Shown: piece by piece, positions 1 to 5,164 of the stretch | Position numbering within the stretch: the first letter of the stretch is position 1 | How the letters are laid out: each line of letters begins with the position of its first letter | Source of the DNA: an uncultured Muribaculaceae bacterium | GTDB taxonomy: Bacteria > Bacteroidota > Bacteroidia > Bacteroidales > Muribaculaceae | NCBI GenBank assembly: GCA_910586175.1 | Contig: CAJUIJ010000173.1 | Span: forward strand, 1 to 5,207 | Length of the DNA stretch: 5,207 nucleotides | Direction of reading: 5' to 3' | Notes under the pieces: generated by a model | The model's database searches: none | What the model was told of the DNA's origin: nothing | What the model saw: only the letters and a program-made list of their open reading frames with translations | Program-made: the position numbers and the translations under genes

Positions 1-78
1 GTTGACGGATGGTTGATTCATAGTTCAAGATAGTTCTGGCCAAGCGCAGCGCATATAGTGCAGCTTATAAATTATTAC

Positions 79-109
79 TTGCGAAAGCAGAGTTAGTAAC
101 TTATTTTTG
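79..109 (+). promoter_or_regulatory. Candidate distal promoter for the Crp/Fnr-type gene
   Basis: A TTG at 79-81 is followed after 20 nt by TATTTTTG at 102-109. This matches the Bacteroidetes primary-sigma pattern (TTTG or TTG, then TAnnTTTG). Transcription would begin near 115 and give an untranslated leader of about 170 nt that includes the hairpins at 208-289. The -33 element is incomplete, so this is only a candidate beside the nearer box at 183-190. Confidence 0.35.
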
Positions 110-163
110 CATTACCCCCAATAGTTGGCTTTTATAGAGATATTTTTTTGAAATAATATTAGG

Positions 164-182
164 ATAATTTAACATAAATTAT
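164..182. promoter_or_regulatory. AT-rich 19-bp dyad, candidate operator
   Basis: The sequence ATAATTTA-ACA-TAAATTAT is a perfect inverted repeat of two 8-base arms around a 3-base centre. It ends exactly where the TAAATTTG box (183-190) begins, so a dimeric protein bound here would cover the promoter spacer. The adjacent gene encodes a Crp/Fnr-type protein, a family that usually binds DNA as a dimer, so autoregulation is possible; that part is inference. AT-rich palindromes also arise by chance in AT-rich intergenic DNA. Confidence 0.4.
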
Positions 183-190
183 TAAATTTG
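183..190 (+). promoter_or_regulatory. Proximal -7 box (TAAATTTG)
   Basis: TAAATTTG matches the Bacteroidetes -7 consensus TAnnTTTG exactly. The -33 region about 20 nt upstream (near 160-163) is poor, so the site may be weak or activator-dependent. Transcription would start near 196-198, only about 14 nt before the first hairpin arm at 211, so nearly the whole leader RNA would be the switch-like structure. The same TAAATTTGCGTT string recurs in the nupG promoter at 1044-1055. Confidence 0.45.
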
Positions 191-228
191 CGTTAAGAAA
201 CACACTTGTATAAGTAATGAGTTATTTT

Positions 229-235
229 AGGAGGT
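229..235 (+). promoter_or_regulatory. Consensus Shine-Dalgarno AGGAGGT of the leader ORF
   Basis: AGGAGGT stands 8 nt before ATG 244, an ideal spacing for ribosome recruitment. The regulator start at 286 and the nupG start at 1328 have no comparable purine tract, as is usual in Bacteroidetes, so this site stands out. GGAG (230-233) could pair locally with CTCT (239-242), and its 229-232 part is also sequestered in hairpin H2. Confidence 0.5.
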
Positions 236-243
236 GGTCTCTA

Positions 244-270
244 ATGAAAAACTCGTTACTTAAATTCTAA
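244..270 (+). CDS. Putative 8-residue leader peptide MKNSLLKF
   Basis: ATG 244 opens an 8-codon reading frame (MKNSLLKF) ending at TAA 268-270, preceded at ideal spacing by AGGAGGT. The ORF runs through hairpin arm B, and its stop codon lies in the H2 arm. A ribosome translating or terminating here would therefore melt H1 and prevent H2, leaving the regulator AUG at 286 accessible 15 nt downstream. It is in the same frame as the Crp/Fnr-type gene, with only this one stop codon between them. It could therefore instead be the remnant of an N-terminal extension cut off by a nonsense mutation. Against that, family members I recall begin close to the MYETL stretch. Its coding status is inferred from the ribosome-binding site and layout alone. 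Confidence 0.4.
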   Translation: MKNSLLKF

Positions 271-285
271 AATGACTCATTCCTT

Positions 286-981
286 ATGTCTGAGAATACA
301 ATGTATGAGACCCTGATGAGCTTGCCTTTGTTCAGAGGTGCATCTTGCGAGCAGTTTTCTCGATTAGTGGAACACTGCAATCTTGATTTCAAGACCTACG
401 AGCCGGGAGAGACCGTGGTTAAAACCGAAAACAGTGTGAGAACGCTGAAATGTCTCGTGTCGGGACGTCTCGTGGCGTCGCATTCGCTCTTTAATGGCAG
501 GGTGAAAGTGATTGAAGATGTGGTGCCCGGTCGATTTCTCGGTGTCGAACGACTTTTTGGCCTAAATAACCATCTTCATTATAAGGCTGTGGCGAAAGTT
601 CGTTCGGGCACTATGGAGGTAGATAAGCATCAGTATCTTAACCTTGTGTCTGAAAATCCAGTTTTTCTTCTGAATCTGCTTAATTATCTTTCGAGACCGA
701 TGCAGCAGTTTCAGGATAATATCAGCGATGCTCCCTCTTTCTCTTTGATTTGCATAATAGCCTCTATACTTGAATGCACCACCACTCGCGAAAGTGAGAA
801 CATTATGCTCGTATCAATTGGAAGCACCTTGGCCGATGTGTTGACCCATGACCATCCGAATGCGGCTCAGCAATTCCGTTTGCTTGAAAATTGCGGTTAT
901 ATAAAAGTGGAAGACAGGAACCATATCCACATCCTTGACCGCAATCGCTTTATCGAACTGATAACTGAAGCAAAATTGTGA
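286..981 (+). CDS. Crp/Fnr-family transcriptional regulator (divergent)
   Basis: The 231-residue length and order fit the Crp/Fnr family: a cyclic-nucleotide-binding-like beta-roll (about 12-115, starting LPLFRGASCEQFSRL), a dimerisation helix (about 116-148) and a C-terminal winged helix (about 172-222, ending GYIKVEDRNHIHILDRNRF). It would act in the cytosol as a dimeric DNA-binding regulator. The phosphate-binding signature of true cAMP binders (a Glu, then Arg-Ser/Thr-Ala) is not visible; VERLFGLN occupies the corresponding area. There is no Cys cluster for an Fnr-type iron-sulfur centre. The helix-turn-helix is degenerate (ADVLTHDHPNAAQQFRLLEN). The ligand and regulon cannot be read from sequence. 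I chose ATG 286; ATG 301 (MYETL) is an alternative. There is no Shine-Dalgarno, and the AUG lies inside hairpin H2, suggesting translational control. The gene is monocistronic as far as I can see; no clear terminator follows. Confidence 0.88.
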   Translation: MSENTMYETLMSLPLFRGASCEQFSRLVEHCNLDFKTYEPGETVVKTENSVRTLKCLVSGRLVASHSLFNGRVKVIEDVVPGRFLGVERLFGLNNHLHYKAVAKVRSGTMEVDKHQYLNLVSENPVFLLNLLNYLSRPMQQFQDNISDAPSFSLICIIASILECTTTRESENIMLVSIGSTLADVLTHDHPNAAQQFRLLENCGYIKVEDRNHIHILDRNRFIELITEAKL

Positions 982-1020
982 TCTTACTATCCAAAGTTTG
1001 ATTGCTTTTACAGCCTGCAA

Positions 1021-1051
1021 TTTGCAAACCCAACTTTTTTTGCTAAATTTG
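1021..1051 (+). promoter_or_regulatory. Bacteroidetes-type promoter of the nupG-rsmE operon
   Basis: TTTG at 1021-1024 and TAAATTTG at 1044-1051 are separated by 19 nt, matching both boxes and the spacing of the Bacteroidetes promoter consensus. Transcription would begin near 1057. The untranslated leader would then be about 270 nt, most of it the inserted element at 1097-1302. The -33 box is part of the 8-bp palindrome TTTGCAAA (1021-1028). Confidence 0.6.
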
Positions 1052-1096
1052 CGTTCGTACGGATGTCGATTGAATGCATCTGCACCCTTGTTAAGT

Positions 1097-1127
1097 AGGT
1101 GTTCAATTTAATTTTATATTTTATTTG
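1097..1127 (+). repeat. Left terminal inverted repeat
   Basis: This 31-base arm is contiguous: an outer 20-base block followed by the inner block ending TTTATTTG. Both blocks are matched without mismatch in the right arm. Confidence 0.65.
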
Positions 1128-1249
1128 CTTGAGTTTTTGAGATGATTTGTCAATCTGAGGAAAGCGCATAGCGGACTATGTAATTGATGATGACTGGCAA
1201 AAGCGACCAACCTTTAGCTAATCGACCGGATGGGAGATAAAAAGGCAAT

Positions 1250-1302
1250 CAAATAAAATATAAAAAAGAAAAAACATTTACTTAAAATTAAATTGAACAC
1301 CT
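1250..1302 (-). repeat. Right terminal inverted repeat with an internal insertion
   Basis: On the minus strand this arm repeats the outer 20 bases (1302-1283) and the inner 13 bases (1262-1250) of the left arm. A purine-rich stretch of about 20 bases (1263-1282 on the plus strand) separates them and is absent from the left arm. Confidence 0.6.
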
Positions 1303-1327
1303 TGTTATAACCTTATAATTTATCATC

Positions 1328-2686
1328 ATGTCGAACAACACGAGTCTAAAAGTTCGTCTCTCAATCCTCAATTTTCTCGAATTCGCCGTGTGGGGTTCAT
1401 ATCTCACATCGTTGGGCAATTTCCTGTTTAATGCCGGCCTTGGCAGTCAAATCGGATGGTTCTATGCCATGCAAGGCATTGTTTCGCTTTTCATGCCTTC
1501 ACTTGTCGGTATTATCGCTGACCGTTGGATTCAGGCACAGAAAATGCTTAGTCTGTGTCATCTGTTGGCCGCTTTGTTTATGGGCGCAGCCGGGCTATAT
1601 TGCATGTTTGCAGCTGATCAAATATCATTCGCGCCTCTCTTCGCGCTCTATTCTGTCTCTGTGGCTTTCTTCATGCCGACCATCGGGCTTAATAATTCTG
1701 TGGCGTTCAATGCACTTACAAAGGCAGGTATGGACACTGTGAAGGATTTCCCGCCAATCCGCATTTTCGGCACAATCGGCTTTATATGCGCCATGCTTTT
1801 CGTAAATTTCGTGGGCCCGGATGCTGCGAAGTTCCAGACTTCTTATATGCAGCTGTTGGTATCGGCGGCAATTAGCGTGATTATGGCTATTTATGCCTTG
1901 TCTATGCCGGCATGTCCGGTCAATTCCGCACCTCCGTCGGGTAATTGGATTGACCGTATGGGGTTGAGAGCCTTCACTCTTTTCAAGCAAAAGAAGATGG
2001 CTGTGTTCTTTATATTCAGTATGTTGCTTGGGGTATCACTCCAGATTACGAATGGATATGCAAATCCATTCATCACTTTTTTCAAGCAGCTTCCGGAGTA
2101 TGCTGATGTTTGGGCTGCACAAAATGCGAATGCCTTGATTTCGCTATCACAAGTCAGCGAGACGCTTTGCATATTGCTTATCCCGTTCTTCCTTAAACGT
2201 TTCGGCATAAAAGGTGTAATGCTGATGTCTATGTTTGCGTGGGTGCTCAGATTCGGCCTTTTCGGTCTCGGTAATCCTGATGATGGAGTGTGGATGTTTG
2301 TGTTGAGCTGCATTGTGTATGGTATCGCATTCGACTTTTTTAATGTGTCGGGTGGCCTATATGTAGATAAGGAAACGTCGAGCGACATTCGCAGTAGTGC
2401 CCAGGGACTTTTTATGATTATGACCAACGGTTTTGGCGCGACTATCGGCACGTTGGCTGCCATGTGGATTGTAAACCACAATGTGGTGCCTACTGACTCT
2501 CTTGATGTGCAATTGCATGGATGGCGTGTAAGTTGGATGATTTTCGCAGGCTTTGCTCTTCTTGTAGGCATTTTGTTCTGGATAATATTCCATGACGATA
2601 AAAAGAACGAAAAGATTGATAAGCGTGAACTGTCGGATGCCGAATCGGCAGATGGAGCAGGCAAAATTGAGGAGTTGACGATATGA
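1328..2686 (+). CDS. nupG: Nucleoside:H+ symporter, NupG type (MFS)
   Basis: This 452-residue inner-membrane protein of the nucleoside:H+ symporter family imports nucleosides with protons. It aligns along its whole length with E. coli NupG (about 418 residues) as I remember that sequence. Shared stretches include the N-terminal NFLEFAVWGSYLTSLG, DFPPIRIFGTIGF (140-152), FFIFSMLLG (227-235), LQITN (238-242), SQVSETL (274-280) and YGIAFDFFN (331-339). Residues corresponding to those implicated in nucleoside binding in NupG are kept: R145, T149, F152, Q239, N242, Q275, E278, D336. About twelve hydrophobic segments alternate with short loops, and a charged cytosolic tail (422-452, rich in Lys, Asp and Glu) is longer than in E. 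coli. ATG 1328 gives the family-typical N-terminus; no Shine-Dalgarno is present. It is the first gene of an operon with rsmE (4-nt overlap). Confidence 0.93.
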   Translation: MSNNTSLKVRLSILNFLEFAVWGSYLTSLGNFLFNAGLGSQIGWFYAMQGIVSLFMPSLVGIIADRWIQAQKMLSLCHLLAALFMGAAGLYCMFAADQISFAPLFALYSVSVAFFMPTIGLNNSVAFNALTKAGMDTVKDFPPIRIFGTIGFICAMLFVNFVGPDAAKFQTSYMQLLVSAAISVIMAIYALSMPACPVNSAPPSGNWIDRMGLRAFTLFKQKKMAVFFIFSMLLGVSLQITNGYANPFITFFKQLPEYADVWAAQNANALISLSQVSETLCILLIPFFLKRFGIKGVMLMSMFAWVLRFGLFGLGNPDDGVWMFVLSCIVYGIAFDFFNVSGGLYVDKETSSDIRSSAQGLFMIMTNGFGATIGTLAAMWIVNHNVVPTDSLDVQLHGWRVSWMIFAGFALLVGILFWIIFHDDKKNEKIDKRELSDAESADGAGKIEELTI

Positions 2687-3390
2687 TACGTTTCTATTCG
2701 CCCCAAATAGAATCTCTCGCTGAACTTCCCGAGCAAGAGTCCACACATTGTTGCAGGGTGCTCCGAATGAAAGCCGGTGACGTAATTAACGTGGTGGATG
2801 GCAAAGGCCATGAGTTTGTATGCGAGATTTCGGATCCACATCCACGTCACACATCTCTTAATATTATTGAGGTGCATGACGAACCTTTGCATTGGAATCC
2901 ATATATCACTTTGGCGGTAGCGCCTACGAAAAATATTGACCGCATGGAATGGCTTGCCGAGAAGGCGGTAGAGATAGGAGTGAATCGCTTGGTGTTTGTG
3001 GAATGCGAACATAATGTGCGCCGTGTAGTGAAGCGTGAACGAATCGAGAAAATCCTAATTTCGGCAATGAAGCAGAGTCTGAAATCTACGCTGCCACTAT
3101 TTGACGAAATGATGCCATTGGAAACCTTTCTGAAAGAGGATAAATCAGCCATGAAGTTCATGGGTTATTGTAATTCTGAGATTGAGCGTCGAGATTTCGC
3201 CAATGTTTATGATGGTGTCTCTGATGTATCTATTCTAATTGGCCCGGAGGGCGATTTCTCGACTTCAGAGGTTGAGTTGGCAATTAAGTCGGGTGTCTGC
3301 CCCGTTACGTTTGGCAATACTCGTTTACGAACTGAGACAGCAGGCTTGTATGCACTCTGTGCAACTCATACCCTCATATCTATGAAATAA
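2683..3390 (+). CDS. rsmE: 16S rRNA (uracil(1498)-N3)-methyltransferase RsmE
   Basis: RsmE methylates N3 of U1498 of 16S rRNA (E. coli numbering) in the assembled 30S subunit, using S-adenosylmethionine. The 235-residue length is typical. An N-terminal PUA-like RNA-binding part (about 1-70) carries the family signature around HCCRVLRMKAGD (22-33). A C-terminal SPOUT domain (about 72-235) shows EKAVEIGV (93-100), the cofactor-loop motif IGPEGDFS (186-193) and the trefoil-knot motif GNTRLRTETAGLYAL (211-225). The ATG overlaps the nupG stop in ATGA, so the gene is probably translated by coupling from nupG; a GAGGAG stretch lies about 10-15 nt upstream. The two functions are unrelated, so co-transcription is probably a matter of neighbourhood. 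No truncation or missing motif was seen. Confidence 0.95.
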   Translation: MIRFYSPQIESLAELPEQESTHCCRVLRMKAGDVINVVDGKGHEFVCEISDPHPRHTSLNIIEVHDEPLHWNPYITLAVAPTKNIDRMEWLAEKAVEIGVNRLVFVECEHNVRRVVKRERIEKILISAMKQSLKSTLPLFDEMMPLETFLKEDKSAMKFMGYCNSEIERRDFANVYDGVSDVSILIGPEGDFSTSEVELAIKSGVCPVTFGNTRLRTETAGLYALCATHTLISMK

Positions 3391-3412
3391 CGATTACTGA
3401 ATCTTAGTAGTC

Positions 3413-3493
3413 GTCGCCGGAGGCTCCTCCCTCCCGGTGGCTTCGCGACTTTATGGCGACGCGAGCCTCCGGGAGGGAGGAGCCTCCGGCGAC
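3413..3493. repeat. GC-rich 81-base palindrome between convergent genes
   Basis: Arms 3413-3437 and 3469-3493 are perfect 25-bp inverted repeats (outer end GTCGCCGGAGGC). Inside, GGCT/AGCC (3439-3442, 3464-3467) and CGCG/CGCG (3444-3447, 3460-3463) also pair, with a T-T mismatch and one bulged T, leaving a 12-base loop. The right arm contains the 10-mer GAGCCTCCGG twice. GC content is far above that of the flanking genes. It lies 22 nt after the rsmE stop and 24 nt beyond the mscS stop, so any transcript from either side would fold it. An imperfect T-run follows about 20 nt downstream on the plus strand (3513-3524), too far for a classical intrinsic terminator. A dispersed REP-like element is the other likely reading. 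Confidence 0.7.
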
Positions 3494-3517
3494 TATTGTA
3501 GGTGCTCACAAAGTTTT

Positions 3518-5029
3518 TTATTTTGTGGCTGTTGGTGTTTGAGGTTGTGGATTTGCCGGTGGAATGCCCGGCTGCATGGGTGTGCCGGAGCCATAGAAGA
3601 ATGGATAGGGCATGCCAAACACAGGTGCTGTGCTTCGTCCCGGGCTCATCCATCCTTCCACTATAGTGTCGCGACCTGAAGGATTCTCGAATGTATAGAG
3701 CCCAAATTTATACATCACTGCGGCAACGTGCTCAAAGACTCCTGACATCAATGCCTCGTAAGCTGCCCAGGCGGAGGTGGAGGTGAAACAGTAAATCCAG
3801 AATGGTATGCCTACTGAAGTTTGCGCTTGCGTAGCAACAAAGCATGTGTCGGCATGAGATATTCCGGGATTTGCATCAAGCCAAAGTTTCATGTATGCCC
3901 TGAACACACCAAGGTTGGTGTCGATAGTGCCATCCACAAGCCCGGCAGGATTGTTTACAGCATATTCCTGACCAGCCTTGCGCTGCTCAATCTTTTTGCT
4001 AATCCAATCTTTTAGCAGCGGAATCTCAGCGTAACTCTGCAACATCTCATCAGTAGTCTCAACAACACTGTCGGCATCTATCATGTAGCTGCGGCTTATC
4101 TCACGTGTGTTCGATTCCTGCATGTTACGGTAGTTTTTGAAACCGTTGGTTATCAAATTGTATGGGGGAACAGTAGATACTGTCTTGTCCCAGTTCAATA
4201 TCTTCACTTCTGTAAGAGATACTTCTGCCACAGTGCCGTTGGCATTTCCATTGGGTATCGCAATCCAGTCTCCCACATGAAGAGAGTCGTCTTGCGCAAG
4301 CTGAACACCGGCGACAATGCCAAGTATAGAATCCTTGAACACAAGCATCAGTACCGCTGCAAAAGCACCGATGCCGGCAAGAAGCGCCCCCGGTGATTTA
4401 TCGAGCATCAAAGCTGCCATAATTATGGAGGCAACTATCCATACGATAAGTTTCACTACCTGCACTATGCCATGAAGAGGTAAATTGCGTTTATTCTCTC
4501 GCGTGTCAATTGTCACCCATATTACGTCACTAAGCGTACATAGAGCTATTGCAACCTCTATTACTATATATATAACAGTGAGTCGAGTAAGCCAAGACAA
4601 TATGGAATTGTGCATGTACAGGGTGAACTGAATAAGGATAAGAAAAATTATGGGAGGAAGAATCCGACAAGCCTTCGTGAAGAATTTCCTCTCCACCAGC
4701 AAACCATAAAGCATCCCTTTTATGTGCGGTTGCAGTTTGTGCAATATCAGCACTACAATCCATTGCAACAACATGCCAACAGCCATGGAGAATAGGAAGA
4801 CCAATCCTATGTATAGGAAGATGAACAATTCGGAATTGTTCTGAAGACCGAATATCCTGAGCAGCCAGTGACATAGGTCCATCATTATACGGGCAAGAAA
4901 GTATGAGCTTTCTGCAGTCGTATTTGACATTTGAATTGCGACCGGTGCAGCCTCAGCCGCCTTGTGTGCCAATGGTTTGCATCCTATTGACATTTCAATT
5001 GTATTCAATATGCAGCTTATTATGTTCAT
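3518..5029 (-). CDS. MscS-family mechanosensitive channel, YbdG-like
   Basis: This 503-residue inner-membrane protein resembles E. coli YbdG (about 415 residues), a small-conductance channel linked to osmotic adaptation. Hydrophobic segments lie at roughly 67-95, 122-139, 144-168 and 187-208. The pore-lining helix and the start of the MscS beta domain follow: PGALLAGIGAFAAVLMLVFK (213-232), DSILGIVAGVQL, then HVGDWIAIPNGNANGTVAEV (251-270) and NWDKTVSTVPPYNLITNGFKNYR (279-301), close to the YbdG wording as I recall it. A soluble C-terminal domain runs to about 445, ending in a Pro/Gly-rich tail (472-503) that I do not know from YbdG. ATG 5029 is the longest start; Met13 and Met34 (MSNTTAESS) are credible alternatives, since residues 1-33 look unlike a membrane segment. 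It converges on rsmE across the palindrome. Confidence 0.9.
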   Translation of the reverse strand: MNIISCILNTIEMSIGCKPLAHKAAEAAPVAIQMSNTTAESSYFLARIMMDLCHWLLRIFGLQNNSELFIFLYIGLVFLFSMAVGMLLQWIVVLILHKLQPHIKGMLYGLLVERKFFTKACRILPPIIFLILIQFTLYMHNSILSWLTRLTVIYIVIEVAIALCTLSDVIWVTIDTRENKRNLPLHGIVQVVKLIVWIVASIIMAALMLDKSPGALLAGIGAFAAVLMLVFKDSILGIVAGVQLAQDDSLHVGDWIAIPNGNANGTVAEVSLTEVKILNWDKTVSTVPPYNLITNGFKNYRNMQESNTREISRSYMIDADSVVETTDEMLQSYAEIPLLKDWISKKIEQRKAGQEYAVNNPAGLVDGTIDTNLGVFRAYMKLWLDANPGISHADTCFVATQAQTSVGIPFWIYCFTSTSAWAAYEALMSGVFEHVAAVMYKFGLYTFENPSGRDTIVEGWMSPGRSTAPVFGMPYPFFYGSGTPMQPGIPPANPQPQTPTATK

Positions 5030-5130
5030 GTGAATTATAGTTTATGTGATATCTGCCTACGTGGATAATGAGAGCCAATAAATTTGTGATCTATTAACTC
5101 TCTTGATATTTCAACAAAGCGTAAAGCGTG

Positions 5131-5164
5131 TTTGTTTATGACATCCGCTGCGGATATATGTTTT
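5131..5164 (+). promoter_or_regulatory. Weak rightward promoter candidate
   Basis: TTTG at 5131-5134 and TATGTTTT at 5157-5164 (one base off TAnnTTTG) are 22 nt apart, slightly long for the Bacteroidetes consensus. Transcription would start near 5170 and run off the right edge, where ATG 5191 is open for the remaining five codons. The unusually symmetrical 13-mer at 5143-5155 lies in the spacer. Confidence 0.25.
5143..5155. promoter_or_regulatory. 13-bp dyad ATCCGC-T-GCGGAT
   Basis: A perfect interrupted palindrome with 6-base arms and one central base lies in the upstream region of the mscS-like gene, within the spacer of a candidate rightward promoter. It is GC-rich compared with its AT-rich surroundings, which makes chance less likely, and it could be an operator. 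As RNA it would form only a 5-bp stem with a 3-base loop, so a terminator role is weak even though a T-rich run (5161-5174) follows. Confidence 0.3.

Larger units (their letters stand above)
208..289 (+). promoter_or_regulatory. Leader RNA with two mutually exclusive hairpins over the regulator start
   Basis: Three related segments lie here: A (211-223, TAAGTAATGAGTT), B (250-262, AACTCGTTACTTA) and C (274-286, GACTCATTCCTTA). A pairs with B over 13 bp with one G-U (H1). Alternatively 208-232 pairs with 265-289: 17 uninterrupted bp (216-232 with 265-281, two of them G-U), one 215/282 mismatch, then 5 Watson-Crick and 2 G-U pairs (H2). H1 leaves the regulator AUG (286-288) free and shows the AGGAGGT ribosome-binding site and AUG 244 in its loop. 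H2 buries part of that site (229-232), the leader stop codon and the regulator AUG. The pairing is read directly from the sequence; the switching role is inferred. No U-run follows, so it is not an intrinsic terminator. Confidence 0.6.
1097..1302. mobile_element. MITE-like element with 20-bp terminal inverted repeats
   Basis: AGGTGTTCAATTTAATTTTA at 1097-1116 is repeated as a perfect inverted copy at 1283-1302, bounding 206 bp. A second inverted block, TATATTTTATTTG (1115-1127) and its complement (1250-1262), extends the ends. The right end carries about 22 extra bases between the two blocks. CCTTGTTA occurs just outside the left end (1086-1093) and again across the right end (1300-1307), which could be a target duplication, but its right copy overlaps the repeat by 3 bases. 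Inside is a small hairpin (CATAG-CGGA-CTATG, 1167-1180) and no ORF large enough for a transposase. It looks like a non-autonomous insertion or the fused ends of a deleted insertion sequence; I cannot name the parent family. Confidence 0.6.

Noticed and set aside
1..21. Possible minus-strand gene start (MNQPSVN) leaving the left edge
   Set aside because: Only seven codons are visible, with no ribosome-binding site or recognisable promoter; it cannot be supported.
44..52. Small palindrome GCGC-A-GCGC
   Set aside because: It is short and isolated, and nothing around it indicates a function.
208..289. Intrinsic terminator or invertible promoter at the leader repeats
   Set aside because: No U-run follows the hairpin, and the arms enclose only about 32 bp with no complete promoter or recombinase gene, so DNA inversion is a poor fit.
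982..1020. Terminator after the Crp/Fnr-type gene
   Set aside because: Only 4-bp stems such as TTGC/GCAA can be drawn and the later T-run belongs to the promoter spacer, so no terminator is called.
1097..1302. Riboswitch in the nupG leader
   Set aside because: The perfect 20-bp outer repeats and flanking CCTTGTTA copies fit an insertion better, and I recognise no purine-riboswitch or other aptamer core.
1891..3012. Long minus-strand open frame (373 codons) across nupG and rsmE
   Set aside because: It lies antisense to two confidently identified genes, its translation shows no recognisable domain, and it is explained by codon bias in the real genes.
3437..3679. Plus-strand and minus-strand open frames running through the palindrome
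   Set aside because: They are produced by the stop-poor GC-rich repeat and overlap the end of the channel gene; the peptides are low-complexity Arg/Gly/Ser-rich sequence.
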